From Desulfobacterales bacterium (GTDB lineage Bacteria; Desulfobacterota; DSM-4660; Desulfatiglandales; B25-G16), in NCBI GenBank assembly GCA_013375335.1, contig JABXJZ010000001.1, positions 1 to 27,535 on the forward strand: a stretch of DNA of 27,535 nt. Reading direction: 5' to 3'. Positions 15,524-23,105 of this stretch are shown in pieces. The translations under genes were made by a program, and so were the position numbers. The stretch's first letter is position 1, and every line of letters begins with the position of its first letter. The notes beneath the pieces are model-generated. The model did no database searches, was not told the DNA's origin, and saw only the letters and a program-made list of their open reading frames with translations.

Positions 15524-16246
15524 TCAGCTCCGGCTATTCAGCCCGCCTATCCCCTGCAATGCGTTAAATATATTTCCCCTTATCTTCCTATTTGTCTGAT
15601 AGAGGTTTGAAAGCAGGGACCTGATCTGTGCCCTCTTTGATGATCCCGCCGTAGGACAGCCACTATCTGTCTCTGGGAATCCCATCTCATCAGCATATCT
15701 CTTGATAGTGCTCTCATTTAGCAGAAAAAGAGGTCGTATGATGGAAAGCTTTCCATTAAATAACTCTTGTACGGGCTGAATTGTACCAATTGATCCCGCG
15801 AAAAAGAGGTTCAAGAAGAACGTCTCTATAAGATCATCTTTCTGATGTCCAAATGCTATCTTGTTACATTCGAGTGCTGCCGCCGTTTCGAATATGGCCT
15901 TTCTCTTTAGGCGTGAGCACAAAAAGCAGGGATTTTCCCTGTTTTCCATTCCATGTGCCCATGGACCAAATCTGCTTTCGATAATACGGTAATCAAAACC
16001 GTTTGCCTTGAAAAATGCCTCCATGCTTTTCCCTGTATCCTGTCCGAAGCCTATGTCTACATGCACTGCCATAAGCGTATACGTAATGGGTATCCTTTTC
16101 AGGCGGTCTCTGAGCAACCACAACAGGGATAGGCTATCCCGACCACCTGAGGCGGCTACCAACACTCTATCTCCATCCTCTATCATCTGAAAGCTGGAGA
16201 TGGCCTTACCCATAAGCCTTCTCATTTGTTGACTAGCATAGCTCAA
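15524..16246 (-). CDS. ttcA: TtcA family PP-loop protein (tRNA 2-thiocytidine biosynthesis-like)
   Basis: This 240-residue PP-loop ATPase adenylates its substrate for sulfur transfer; TtcA thiolates cytidine 32 of tRNA using a [4Fe-4S] cluster. The PP-loop is VAASGGRDSLSLLWLL (SGGRDS at residues 33-38), with VHVDIGF, the CxxC pair ENPCFLCSRLKRK (C107, C110), IAFGHQKDDLIETFFLN, and a third cysteine in ETDSGCPTAG (C197). These three cysteines match the TtcA cluster ligands. The third motif is normally CxxC-like and here is SGCP. The start overlaps the yggS stop by 4 bases (ATGA), so translation is coupled. A TtcA role is likely, but the exact tRNA target in this shorter protein is not certain. 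Confidence 0.85.
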   Translation of the reverse strand: MSYASQQMRRLMGKAISSFQMIEDGDRVLVAASGGRDSLSLLWLLRDRLKRIPITYTLMAVHVDIGFGQDTGKSMEAFFKANGFDYRIIESRFGPWAHGMENRENPCFLCSRLKRKAIFETAAALECNKIAFGHQKDDLIETFFLNLFFAGSIGTIQPVQELFNGKLSIIRPLFLLNESTIKRYADEMGFPETDSGCPTAGSSKRAQIRSLLSNLYQTNRKIRGNIFNALQGIGGLNSRS

Positions 16247-16908
16247 TTATAGCTTCCTTCCCTCTCTCCAAATATCTTGGTCCCTATCCTTACCAAATTT
16301 GCGCCCTCCTCGATGGCCACCTTATAGGAATTCGTCATGCCCATAGAGAGATATCTCATCTCCACAGTTGGTAAACCAAGGTCCTTGAAGTGTTCAAATA
16401 GCTCTCTTGTTCTTGCAAAGTAGGGACGTGATCCCTCCGGGTCTCCGAATCTGGGTCCCATGGTCATAAGGCCCATGATCTTTAGATGACTAAGAGAGGA
16501 GATCTCCCTTATGAGTTGCCCTACATCCTTAGGCGCTACTCCAGTTTTCTGGTCCTCCTCGCCGCTGTTGACTTCAATCAAAACGGGCATGATCTTATTT
16601 TGTCTCTCACAGCACTTTTCTATCTCTTTGGCCAATCTTAAGGAGTCGAGGGATTCGATCACGTCAAAGATACCAACCGCCTTTTTTACCTTATTCGTCT
16701 GCAGATGTCCAATGAAGTGCCACTGGGCTTTTTCCTCAACTTCTTTGTATACCCCTAGGGCCTCCTGCACATAGTTTTCCCCTATGATTGTGATCCCCGC
16801 CCTTATTGCCTCAGATATCTCTTCGGCGCTTCTTTCCTTGGCAGCTGCAAGCAGCGTGACACCCTCTGGTAGTTCACGTAAGAGGCGCTTCACATTTTCC
16901 CTTATCAT
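16243..16908 (-). CDS. yggS: YggS family pyridoxal phosphate homeostasis protein
   Basis: This 221-residue PLP-binding protein (PLPBP/YBL036C family, alanine-racemase-like barrel without racemase activity) keeps vitamin B6 and amino acid pools in balance. The PLP lysine lies in LLAAAKERS (K24), followed by GENYVQEAL, WHFIGHLQTNKVKKAVG, IESLDSLRLAKEIEK, PVLIEVNSGEEDQKTGV, LKIMGLMTMGP, RYLSMGMTNSYKVAIEEGA and the phosphate-binding VRIGTKIFGER. All signatures are complete. It overlaps the TtcA-like gene by 4 bases and follows the HoxU-like gene by 24 bases. Nothing in it links it directly to the redox genes upstream; cotranscription is the only visible connection. Confidence 0.94.
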   Translation of the reverse strand: MIRENVKRLLRELPEGVTLLAAAKERSAEEISEAIRAGITIIGENYVQEALGVYKEVEEKAQWHFIGHLQTNKVKKAVGIFDVIESLDSLRLAKEIEKCCERQNKIMPVLIEVNSGEEDQKTGVAPKDVGQLIREISSLSHLKIMGLMTMGPRFGDPEGSRPYFARTRELFEHFKDLGLPTVEMRYLSMGMTNSYKVAIEEGANLVRIGTKIFGEREGSYN

Positions 16909-16932
16909 CGTGAGGACCCCTGAATGGTTATG

Positions 16933-17580
16933 TTATTGCGAATGGGCGTTTCTTATTAGCAGGGCGGCAACAGGGCAGGCTTCTACACAAGCATAACATT
17001 GCCCGCAGGTAGCCCTGGCCTTATCCCCCTCGCCAAAGAAACTTATGACGGTATCTAACCCCCTTCTTGCAAAGCTTAACATGGCCTGACCATTTTCCCT
17101 CTGGCACATAAAGATACACCGTCCACACAAGACACACCTACTGGGAACATATTCGAGGCAGGGGTGGTCTTGTACTATCTTTACCCTCCGCTCAAGTTGT
17201 TCAAACCTCTTGAGCTTTACGCCGAGATGCAGGTACTTGGCAATCCGTTGCAGCTCACAGCTCCTATTAGCAGGGCATCTCCGGCAATCTACATGATGGA
17301 CGGAGAGGAGCAGCTCAAAGGCAGTTCTCTGTAGTCTTCTCACATGTTCCGTATTGGTCTTGACGATCATCCCTTCTTTGACCTTTATAGTACATGAGGT
17401 TATGGGTTGATTGTATCCATCAACCTCAACAAGGCACAGCCTACATGAACCTGGGGGACTATCCATCTCCTTTAGGTAGCAGAGATTGGGGATATAGATT
17501 CCATTGTCAAGGCAGGCCTGAAGAACAGTCGCTCCCTCTTCGGTCTCGATTTGCCTGTTATCCACTACCAATCTGACCAT
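16933..17580 (-). CDS. HoxU/NuoG-N-like iron-sulfur subunit of an NADH diaphorase module
   Basis: This 215-residue ferredoxin-like subunit carries a full chain of clusters. An N-terminal [2Fe-2S] plant-type domain has cysteines in NLCYLKEMD, SCRLCLVEV and TSCTIK. A His-Cys [4Fe-4S] segment reads HHVDCRRCPANRSCEL, and two [4Fe-4S] sites are CVLCGRCIFMC and CGQCYACVEACP. This equals HoxU, HymA-type or the N-terminal part of NuoG, which takes electrons from the flavin subunit and passes them to a catalytic partner. The molybdopterin/catalytic domain of NuoG or formate dehydrogenase is absent. It starts 3 bases after the NuoF-like stop, so the two are coupled. The partner enzyme is not in the window. 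Confidence 0.9.
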   Translation of the reverse strand: MVRLVVDNRQIETEEGATVLQACLDNGIYIPNLCYLKEMDSPPGSCRLCLVEVDGYNQPITSCTIKVKEGMIVKTNTEHVRRLQRTAFELLLSVHHVDCRRCPANRSCELQRIAKYLHLGVKLKRFEQLERRVKIVQDHPCLEYVPSRCVLCGRCIFMCQRENGQAMLSFARRGLDTVISFFGEGDKARATCGQCYACVEACPVAALLIRNAHSQ

Positions 17581-17583
17581 GGA

Positions 17584-19512
17584 TTACCCTTCCCTAGGAC
17601 GTTCGATTTTGGGTGCCAGCGCTGGAGGAGAGACCTTTCGTACCGCATTATACTCCGGTGGACAGGAAGTCATACATTCCCCACATCGCACGCATGATGT
17701 TTGGTCAATGGCCTTCTTTCTGTCTTCGGTGGTAAAGATCGATTCCGTAGGGCAGCTGCCAACACACGCGTCGCAGCCCCTGGCGCACGCCTCTAAATCT
17801 ATATAATATGCTATTAATGCCCTACACATCATAGAAGGGCACCGTTTTTCCCTGACATGTGCCTCATATTCATCTCTGAAATACTTAACGGTTGTTAAGA
17901 CCGGGTTAGGGGCTGTCTTTCCCAACCCGCACAGGGAGCCTTCCCTTATGTCTAAACTCAGATCCTCCAATAATTCTATGTCGCCCTCACGGCCTTCCCC
18001 CCTTGTTATCCTCTCCAAGATATCGAGGAGATGTTTGGTTCCTATTCTACAGAACGTGCATTTCCCGCATGATTCCTTTTGGGTGAAGTCAAGGAAATAT
18101 CTGGCTACATCCACCATGCAAGCATCCTCATCCATGACCACCATACCGCCGGATCCCATCATTGCCCCGGCCTCCGTTAAAGAATCAAAATCAACCTGCG
18201 TATCTAAAAAGGTCTCTGGCAAGCATCCTCCAGAAGGGCCCCCGATCTGAACTGCCTTAAATTTCTTTTTATCTGGGATACCACCACAGATGTCGAAGAT
18301 AAGGACCCTGAGGGTAACTCCCATGGGTATTTCCACTAGGCCGGCATGGAGTATGTTTCCCACCACGGAGAATATTGCCGTCCCAGGAGTTTTGGCAGTA
18401 CCTATCCCTCTAAACCACCGAGCCCCATGCTCTATTATGGGTGGTATGGATGCCATTGATTTGACATTATTTACGACCGTGGGTTTTCCCCAGAGACCCC
18501 TTTGGGAGGGATAGGGTGGTCTCGGTTGAGGCATTCCTCGCTTACCTTGAATTGACTGGATGAGGGCCGTCTCCTCACCACAAACAAAGGCTCCTGAGCC
18601 CTGAAATACCGATATGTCCAAATCAAAGTTTGTGCCCAGTATCCCTTTTCCTAGGAGCCCTATCTCTTTCGACTGATCAATGGCATTTTTAATCATCTTC
18701 ACTGCGAGGGGATATTCTGCCCTGACATAGATGATTGCTCTCCGGGCTCCTACAGCATAGGCAGCGATAGCTATACCCTCAATAACCTGATGGGGATTAC
18801 TCTCAAGTAAAGCCCTATCCATATAAGCGCCGGGATCTCCTTCATCTGCGTTGCATATTATAATCTTATCCTCTTCCCTGGCATCTCTCACCAATCGCCA
18901 CTTTAGGCCAGTTAGAAAACCTGCACCCCCTCTTCCTCTCAGACCTGATTCTAGGATCTCCTCTATGATCTCCTCTGGCGCTAAGGTGAGTGCCTTGACG
19001 AGCGCCCAATATCCTCCCCTTTCAATATACTGATAGACGTCCTCTGGATCAATGACACCACTGTTGGCCATAACTATCTTGTTTTCCCGGCTAAACCGCG
19101 GGAACTCTAAGACTGAAGGTATCGTGTCGTTTTCCTCCATGGCCCCTAATACGTGCTCAAAAACCGGGTCACCCTCTTCTAAAAAGGCCTTTACCAGCAA
19201 CCGTGCCTTACCAGGTGTCATATCGTGGTAAAGAATGGGCGGGGATCCGGGCTTATCAACTATAACTAGTGGCTCCGCGTAACAATGACCAAGGCAACCC
19301 ACAGGAATAATGTGGGCATTGACTTTTGTTTCTGAAAGCGCCTCCTCAAAGGCGGCCCTTACCTCCATTGCCCCCGATGCGAGGCCACATGTAGCCATGC
19401 CAATGAAGATATTGTGTCGATCGTCTCCCTTCATCTGCTTAAAGCGTCTGTCTGCCTCCGCCTTTATGGATGCAAATACCCCGTTCAGTTTTTCTTTACT
19501 GTTTTGATTCAC
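17584..19512 (-). CDS. NuoF/HoxF-like NADH-binding flavoprotein subunit with extra ferredoxin domains
   Basis: This 642-residue subunit oxidises or reduces NAD(H) through FMN. It has a thioredoxin-like ferredoxin domain (about 30-125; ATCGLASGA and VGCLGHCYAEP, with three cysteines where four are usual), then the Complex I 51 kDa core. The core shows GLRGRGGAGFLTGLKW and CNADEGDPGAYMDRALLE for FMN/NADH, SGAFVCGEETALIQSIQGKR, and cluster N3 ligands in ESCGKCTFCRIG plus GSLCGLG. A C-terminal two-[4Fe-4S] ferredoxin follows: CARGCDACVGSCP and CVRCGECMTSCP. This layout is that of HndC/HymB-type subunits of NADH-linked hydrogenases and formate dehydrogenases, not respiratory Complex I. The start is GTG 19512, with GGGGAAAG upstream, overlapping the NuoE-like gene by 17 bases. 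Confidence 0.94.
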   Translation of the reverse strand: MNQNSKEKLNGVFASIKAEADRRFKQMKGDDRHNIFIGMATCGLASGAMEVRAAFEEALSETKVNAHIIPVGCLGHCYAEPLVIVDKPGSPPILYHDMTPGKARLLVKAFLEEGDPVFEHVLGAMEENDTIPSVLEFPRFSRENKIVMANSGVIDPEDVYQYIERGGYWALVKALTLAPEEIIEEILESGLRGRGGAGFLTGLKWRLVRDAREEDKIIICNADEGDPGAYMDRALLESNPHQVIEGIAIAAYAVGARRAIIYVRAEYPLAVKMIKNAIDQSKEIGLLGKGILGTNFDLDISVFQGSGAFVCGEETALIQSIQGKRGMPQPRPPYPSQRGLWGKPTVVNNVKSMASIPPIIEHGARWFRGIGTAKTPGTAIFSVVGNILHAGLVEIPMGVTLRVLIFDICGGIPDKKKFKAVQIGGPSGGCLPETFLDTQVDFDSLTEAGAMMGSGGMVVMDEDACMVDVARYFLDFTQKESCGKCTFCRIGTKHLLDILERITRGEGREGDIELLEDLSLDIREGSLCGLGKTAPNPVLTTVKYFRDEYEAHVREKRCPSMMCRALIAYYIDLEACARGCDACVGSCPTESIFTTEDRKKAIDQTSCVRCGECMTSCPPEYNAVRKVSPPALAPKIERPREG

Positions 19513-20029
19513 CGTGCTGCTTTCCCCTTTTTTCTCGTTGCTTCTCTATCTCGAAACCCAAGATAAGTCCCTCTACCTTGCTTGGGGCCATGTGGCCATG
19601 AACAGTATCATCGATTATGGCCACTGGGGCCAGGGCACAGCATCCCACGCAGGCTACCCTATCAATACTAAATTCCCTGTCCGCTGTTGTTTCAGCCTCC
19701 TTGATCCCGAGCTTCCGTTCAAAGTTCTCCAGGATTATATCACCACCCCTCAGATGGCAGGCTGTTCCAAGGCAGACCCTTATCCGGTGTTTACCCGGGG
19801 GATAAAACCTGAACTGATTGTAGAATGTAGCCACCCCATAAACCTCGCAACCAGAGACTCCGAGATGTTTGGCCACCATTTGTAAGGCGCTGGCAGACAG
19901 GTAGTGGTGTCTTTCCTGAATCATCTGCAAAATAGGTATAAGGTTAGCCCTTTCCTTCTCAAAGGCCGCGAGCATCGAGGCTATATCATTTAACAGGGCC
20001 TCTTCTTCAGTCTCACGTGTGTGATCCAT
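19496..20029 (-). CDS. NuoE/HoxE-like [2Fe-2S] subunit of an NADH diaphorase module
   Basis: This thioredoxin-fold 24 kDa-type subunit is 177 residues from ATG 20029. A helical N-terminus (LIPILQMIQERHHYLS, HLGVSGCEVYGVATFYNQF) precedes the [2Fe-2S] ligands: C86 and C91 in VCLGTACHLRGG, and C127 and C131 in ACVGCCALAPVAII. This is the C-x4-C...C-x3-C pattern of NuoE, HoxE and HndA. Beside the NuoF-like subunit it completes the NADH-oxidising module. The start is uncertain: the frame is open to 20113, and GTG 20092, right after the rdgB stop and downstream of GGGGG, would give 198 residues. Homology begins only around the chosen start. It is the second gene of the minus-strand run, between rdgB and the NuoF-like gene. 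Confidence 0.9.
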   Translation of the reverse strand: MDHTRETEEEALLNDIASMLAAFEKERANLIPILQMIQERHHYLSASALQMVAKHLGVSGCEVYGVATFYNQFRFYPPGKHRIRVCLGTACHLRGGDIILENFERKLGIKEAETTADREFSIDRVACVGCCALAPVAIIDDTVHGHMAPSKVEGLILGFEIEKQREKRGKQHGESKQ

Positions 20030-20094
20030 GGATATGTGCTTTCCGGATAAGTATTTAATTCTACTTTGAACTTCCCTATGGGTCGAGTACACAT

Positions 20095-20706
20095 TTATCT
20101 GTCCCCCAACCAAGTCAAAATCCGCTCAAGATCATTCAAGAATTTCCTCATGGCCTGCCCCCTGTGACTTACACTGTTTTTTTCTTCAGGTGAAAGCTGC
20201 GCAAATGTCTTACGAAGGGGAGGATAGTAAAAAATGGGATCATATCCAAAGCCGTGTGCCCCAGCGGGCTCATCGAGGATTATCCCGGAGCACCTCCCAG
20301 CATAATTCAAAACCAGCCCGCCTGGTTTTGCTAGCGCAATAGCGCAGTAAAAGGTAGCCTTCCTATTCTCTCTCCCTCTCATTTCCTCAAGCAGTTTGTG
20401 GTTGTTTTGATAGTCGTCGGCCGATTCTCCGGCATAGCGCGCTGAAAGTACACCTGGTGCCCCATTTAAGGCCTCCACTGCAAGGCCCGAGTCATCAGCC
20501 AAGGCAGGAACTCCAAGCATCATTGATACGGCTCGGGCCTTCTTTGTGGCAATTTCTTCAAACGTCCTCCCCTCTTCGTCAGGGAGAGGGACCTCTTCGA
20601 ACTCAGAAAGCCCCCTAAGAGCTATGGGAGCATTCCCAGAAAGCAGCTCATATTCTCTCTGCTTTCCTTTATTATGGGTTGCCAGAACCATGACTATCCT
20701 TGACAT
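20095..20706 (-). CDS. rdgB: XTP/dITP diphosphatase (RdgB/HAM1 family)
   Basis: Removes non-canonical purine nucleotides (dITP, XTP, ITP) by hydrolysis to monophosphate and pyrophosphate, preventing their incorporation into DNA. The 203-residue protein has VLATHNKGKQREYELL at the N-terminus, the catalytic ALADDSGLAVEALNGAPGV with SARYAGE, YCAIALA, the nucleotide-binding GAHGFGYDPIFYYP, TFAQLSPEEKNSVSHRGQA and the usual C-terminal helix. All conserved residues are present. GGAGG is only 3 bases before the ATG, a short spacing. It heads the eight-gene minus-strand run that continues with the diaphorase genes. Confidence 0.95.
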   Translation of the reverse strand: MSRIVMVLATHNKGKQREYELLSGNAPIALRGLSEFEEVPLPDEEGRTFEEIATKKARAVSMMLGVPALADDSGLAVEALNGAPGVLSARYAGESADDYQNNHKLLEEMRGRENRKATFYCAIALAKPGGLVLNYAGRCSGIILDEPAGAHGFGYDPIFYYPPLRKTFAQLSPEEKNSVSHRGQAMRKFLNDLERILTWLGDR

Positions 20707-20760
20707 AGGCCTCCAATAGCATTACAGGGTCAGGTTTAGGTCCGCTAAAAAATAACGTAC

Positions 20761-20791
20761 TTGAATATTTATTAAAAGCATTTATTATAAT
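20761..20791 (+). promoter_or_regulatory. Probable promoter for the PPP phosphatase gene
   Basis: TTGAAT (20761-20766) and a perfect TATAAT (20786-20791) are separated by 19 bases, somewhat longer than ideal, in an AT-rich stretch between divergent rdgB and the phosphatase gene. The start would be near 20798, about 40 bases before ATG 20838. The complement of the -10 box is also AT-rich, so a divergent promoter is possible, but I see no matching -35 on the minus strand. Confidence 0.45.
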
Positions 20792-20837
20792 CGCTGAAAT
20801 TTTGGCACTATTGCTTTGCATTTTTGAGGGTCATTTT

Positions 20838-21488
20838 ATGGGTGCAGGAAAGACATTTGTCGTTGGGGATGTTCATGGTTGCCTAGATATGCTAAAGGGC
20901 CTCATTGAAAAAATAGAATGGAACCCATCCAAGGATCGGCTCATCTTTATTGGAGACTATATTGATAGGGGGAGGGATTCTAGAGGTGTTGTCGACTTTG
21001 TCTTGGAGCTAAAAGCCAATTCCCCCCATGTTCAATGCCTTATCGGAAACCATGAACAGATGTTTCTTGACTATCTATCGGATATTGATCCGCAGACCTT
21101 CATACTAAACGGAGGTCTCTCTACCCTTAGAAGCTATAAGGAAGTGAGGCGAAGCAGGAAGGATCCGCTGATTCCATCCTCTCATCTCGACTTCTTTTCT
21201 TCACTTTTACCTATGATAGAGCTTGAGCAGTACTACATCGTCCATGCTGGTTTTCGCCCTCACATTACGATAGTGGATCAGAATCTTATTGATATGATCT
21301 GGATTAGAGACGGATTTATCTATTCTGATTATGACTTTGGCAGGGTGGTTATCTTTGGGCATACCCCATTTAGTAACCCTATGATCATGAAAAATAAGAT
21401 CGGCATAGATACTGGGGCCGTTTATGGAAATTGTCTAACCTGTTTGGAGCTCCCAGAGAAAAGGTTTCATTCAGTTAGAGCTCCGTAA
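20838..21488 (+). CDS. PPP-family metallophosphoesterase (serine/threonine phosphatase or ApaH-like)
   Basis: This 216-residue protein has every metal-binding block of the calcineurin-like PPP superfamily: FVVGDVHGCLDMLKGL (D11, H13), IFIGDYIDRGRDSRGVVDF (D40), CLIGNHEQMFLDYL (N71, H72), YIVHAGFRP and VIFGHTPFSNP, ending in GIDTGAVYGNCLTCLEL. These residues hold two metal ions that activate water for phosphoester hydrolysis. The size and the GDYIDRG form match bacterial PrpA/PrpB-type phosphatases and ApaH-like diadenosine tetraphosphatases; sequence alone does not separate them. GAGGG lies 7 bases before ATG 20838, which decides this start over the upstream in-frame ATG at 20802. The gene appears to be transcribed alone. 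Confidence 0.9.
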   Translation: MGAGKTFVVGDVHGCLDMLKGLIEKIEWNPSKDRLIFIGDYIDRGRDSRGVVDFVLELKANSPHVQCLIGNHEQMFLDYLSDIDPQTFILNGGLSTLRSYKEVRRSRKDPLIPSSHLDFFSSLLPMIELEQYYIVHAGFRPHITIVDQNLIDMIWIRDGFIYSDYDFGRVVIFGHTPFSNPMIMKNKIGIDTGAVYGNCLTCLELPEKRFHSVRAP

Positions 21489-21496
21489 CTAACGTG

Positions 21497-21557
21497 CTCG
21501 ACGTAAGCCAAGAGGTGATGATGCTTTTACCAGTTCTGGGCTCCTTGCCACGTCGAG
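21497..21557. repeat. Nested inverted repeat in the phosphatase-exbB spacer (possible structured RNA or terminator-like element)
   Basis: The arms CTCGACGT (21497-21504) and ACGTCGAG (21550-21557) are perfect complements. Inside them CAAGAG (21509-21514) can pair with CTCCTTG (21541-21547) with one bulged base, and CCAG/CTGG lies further in. The fold would begin 9 bases after the phosphatase stop. No T-run follows, so a classical terminator is unlikely. The remaining spacer to 21640 shows no gene I can recognise. Confidence 0.4.
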
Positions 21558-21644
21558 GCCGCCCTCATCTTACTATGACCCTCCCTAATACTACATGGTG
21601 GCCTATATTCTAAACCCTGATACACAGGCCAGGGAAGGGTGTTC

Positions 21645-21673
21645 TTGACTTTGATCTGTTTAAGGGGTATTTT
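21645..21673 (+). promoter_or_regulatory. Probable sigma-70 promoter for the exbB-exbD-ftsB-TPR genes
   Basis: TTGACT (21645-21650), a 17-base spacer and TATTTT (21668-21673) form a reasonable promoter. The transcript would start near 21680, about 60 bases before the TTG start codon of the ExbB/TolQ gene. Confidence 0.5.
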
Positions 21674-21738
21674 TATAGCTAATCCCTCCCTGAGGGGCCT
21701 CTCAATAGGTGAGGTGCATACTAACTTGGAGAAAGGAA

Positions 21739-22347
21739 TTGATTGAGCTTGTCATTAAAGGCGGACCTTTTATGTACCCTATCCTATTTTGCTCTGTTAT
21801 TTCCCTGGCTATATTTATGGAACGCGTATGGGTATTGAGGCGAAAATCGATCATACCAAAGGACTTTATTCTTAAGGTGGAAGAGCTTGTGGAGAGGAAT
21901 AAGATAGCAGAGTCAATCTTCCTTTGCCAGGGAGATAGCTCTTCAATTGCGAGGATCTTTTTGGCGGGCCTTAGAAATGCTGGAAGAGGGATGTGGCTGG
22001 TCAAAGAGGCCATAGAAGAAAAGGGAAGGAGGGAGGGCGTTATACTGGAGAGAAATATAGGAGTCTTGTTGACTATTGCTCACCTCTCCCCACTGCTTGG
22101 CTTACTTGGTACAGTTTCAGGTATGATAAAGACCTTTAATGCGATTTCCGTTTACGGTGGTGGGAGTCCTGCACCTCTTGCAGGAGGTATTGCCGAGGCC
22201 CTCATTACAACTGCCACAGGTCTATTGGTAGCCATACCTACACTGGTCGCCTATCGGTTTCTTATAGATAAGGCTCATATTCTCATCTTTGAAATAGAGG
22301 AAAGCTCTATTAGGCTTGTTGACACTATGGAGGGCAAAAAAGGGTAA
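21739..22347 (+). CDS. MotA/TolQ/ExbB family proton channel protein
   Basis: This inner-membrane channel subunit pairs with ExbD/TolR to convert the proton gradient into force on the outer membrane, for TonB-dependent uptake or Tol-Pal envelope maintenance. The 202-residue protein has three membrane helices: FMYPILFCSVISLAIFMERV (about 11-30), LLTIAHLSPLLGLLGTVSGM (about 110-132) and AEALITTATGLLVAIPTLVA (about 150-175), with the conserved TVSGMIKTF and the helix-3 Thr/Ala pattern. TTG 21739 is chosen because GGAG lies 7 bases upstream and the protein then starts IELVIKGGPFMYPIL, as relatives do. GTG 21709 would add 10 residues. Its stop overlaps the next ATG by one base. No TonB, TolA or TolB is nearby, so ExbB or TolQ cannot be decided. 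Confidence 0.9.
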   Translation: MIELVIKGGPFMYPILFCSVISLAIFMERVWVLRRKSIIPKDFILKVEELVERNKIAESIFLCQGDSSSIARIFLAGLRNAGRGMWLVKEAIEEKGRREGVILERNIGVLLTIAHLSPLLGLLGTVSGMIKTFNAISVYGGGSPAPLAGGIAEALITTATGLLVAIPTLVAYRFLIDKAHILIFEIEESSIRLVDTMEGKKG

Positions 22348-22766
22348 TGCGCTTTACTCAGCCGAAGAGGGAGGAAATCAGTCTTGGTGTGAGCATCGCC
22401 CCCTTAATCGATATAGTGTTTCTGCTCCTTATATTTTTTATGCTAACCTCGCATTTTGAGATAATGTCAGGTATTGATATCAAATTGCCTGCTGTTACTG
22501 ACAGAGGATCAGAGCAGTCAGCGGATAACTTGGTTGTGGCAATAGATAAAGCTGGAAACTGTTACCTCGAAAAGGAAAAAGTGACTTTCAGGGATCTTTA
22601 TCTTAGGCTTAAAGGGAGCACTGGACAAAAAAGGATAAACCTGATCTTGCAGGCCGATCGAGATGTCAAACATGGCCACGTTGTGAGGGTAATGGATTTA
22701 GCTAAAAGAGCCGGTGTTACTTCCATTATCATATCTGCCCAGTGGGAACCTGAAAAGGTCTTTTGA
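22347..22766 (+). CDS. ExbD/TolR family biopolymer transport protein
   Basis: This 139-residue partner of the ExbB/TolQ channel has a short cytoplasmic N-terminus, one membrane helix (SIAPLIDIVFLLLIFFMLTS, about residues 16-35) containing the essential protonatable aspartate D22, and a periplasmic domain with GIDIKLPAV, DNLVVAIDKAGNCYLEKEKV and ILQADRDVKHGHVVRVMDLA. The helix motif PLIDIVFLLLIFFM is diagnostic. The TAATG overlap with the upstream gene indicates translational coupling and balanced production. Its own stop overlaps the TTG start of the FtsB-like gene, so three membrane proteins are translated in series. Confidence 0.93.
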   Translation: MRFTQPKREEISLGVSIAPLIDIVFLLLIFFMLTSHFEIMSGIDIKLPAVTDRGSEQSADNLVVAIDKAGNCYLEKEKVTFRDLYLRLKGSTGQKRINLILQADRDVKHGHVVRVMDLAKRAGVTSIIISAQWEPEKVF

Positions 22767-23089
22767 ATTTGCCGCATTTTAAGAAAAGTCATTACCTTAG
22801 CTACATTTCCATTCTTTCCTTTGTGGCCTTGCTTTTGTTAGCCTGGGTAAGCTTCGGGAAACATGGGTTACTAGACCTATATAAAATGCGAAAGGAAGAG
22901 GAGAGATGTCTAGCTATCGTAGATGATCTCAAGGAAAAGAACAGGCTACTCACTGCCGAGATCAGACGACTTAGAGAGGACCCAAGGTACTTCGAGTCGG
23001 TTGCTCGCAAGGAATTGGGTCTGGTAAGGGAAAATGAGATTATCTACCGCTTTAGGCAGGGCAATCATTCCGATACTCTGAATAGATAG
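22763..23089 (+). CDS. FtsB/DivIC-type septum formation initiator protein
   Basis: This 108-residue bitopic membrane protein has a short basic N-terminus, one membrane helix (about residues 13-31, ISILSFVALLLLAWVSF), a charged coiled coil (about 40-72, EEERCLAIVDDLKEKNRLLT with EIRRLRED) and the family tail YFESVARKELGLVRENEIIY. FtsB joins FtsL and FtsQ at the divisome and helps activate septal peptidoglycan synthesis. The ARKELGLV-x-ENEIIYRF end is typical of the DivIC/FtsB family. The start is TTG 22763, sharing bases with the ExbD stop (TTGA), with AAAGG upstream. Its link to ExbBD/TolQR is notable because Tol-Pal also works at the division site; the link itself is only positional. Confidence 0.85.
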   Translation: MNLPHFKKSHYLSYISILSFVALLLLAWVSFGKHGLLDLYKMRKEEERCLAIVDDLKEKNRLLTAEIRRLREDPRYFESVARKELGLVRENEIIYRFRQGNHSDTLNR

Positions 23090-23105
23090 TAAGTAGGGGC
23101 AGGAT

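Noticed and set aside
16243..20706. Treating the NuoE/F/HoxU-like genes as part of respiratory Complex I
   Set aside because: No other nuo genes are present, the NuoF-like protein has HndC/HymB-type extra ferredoxin domains, and the NuoG-like subunit lacks its large C-terminal domain.
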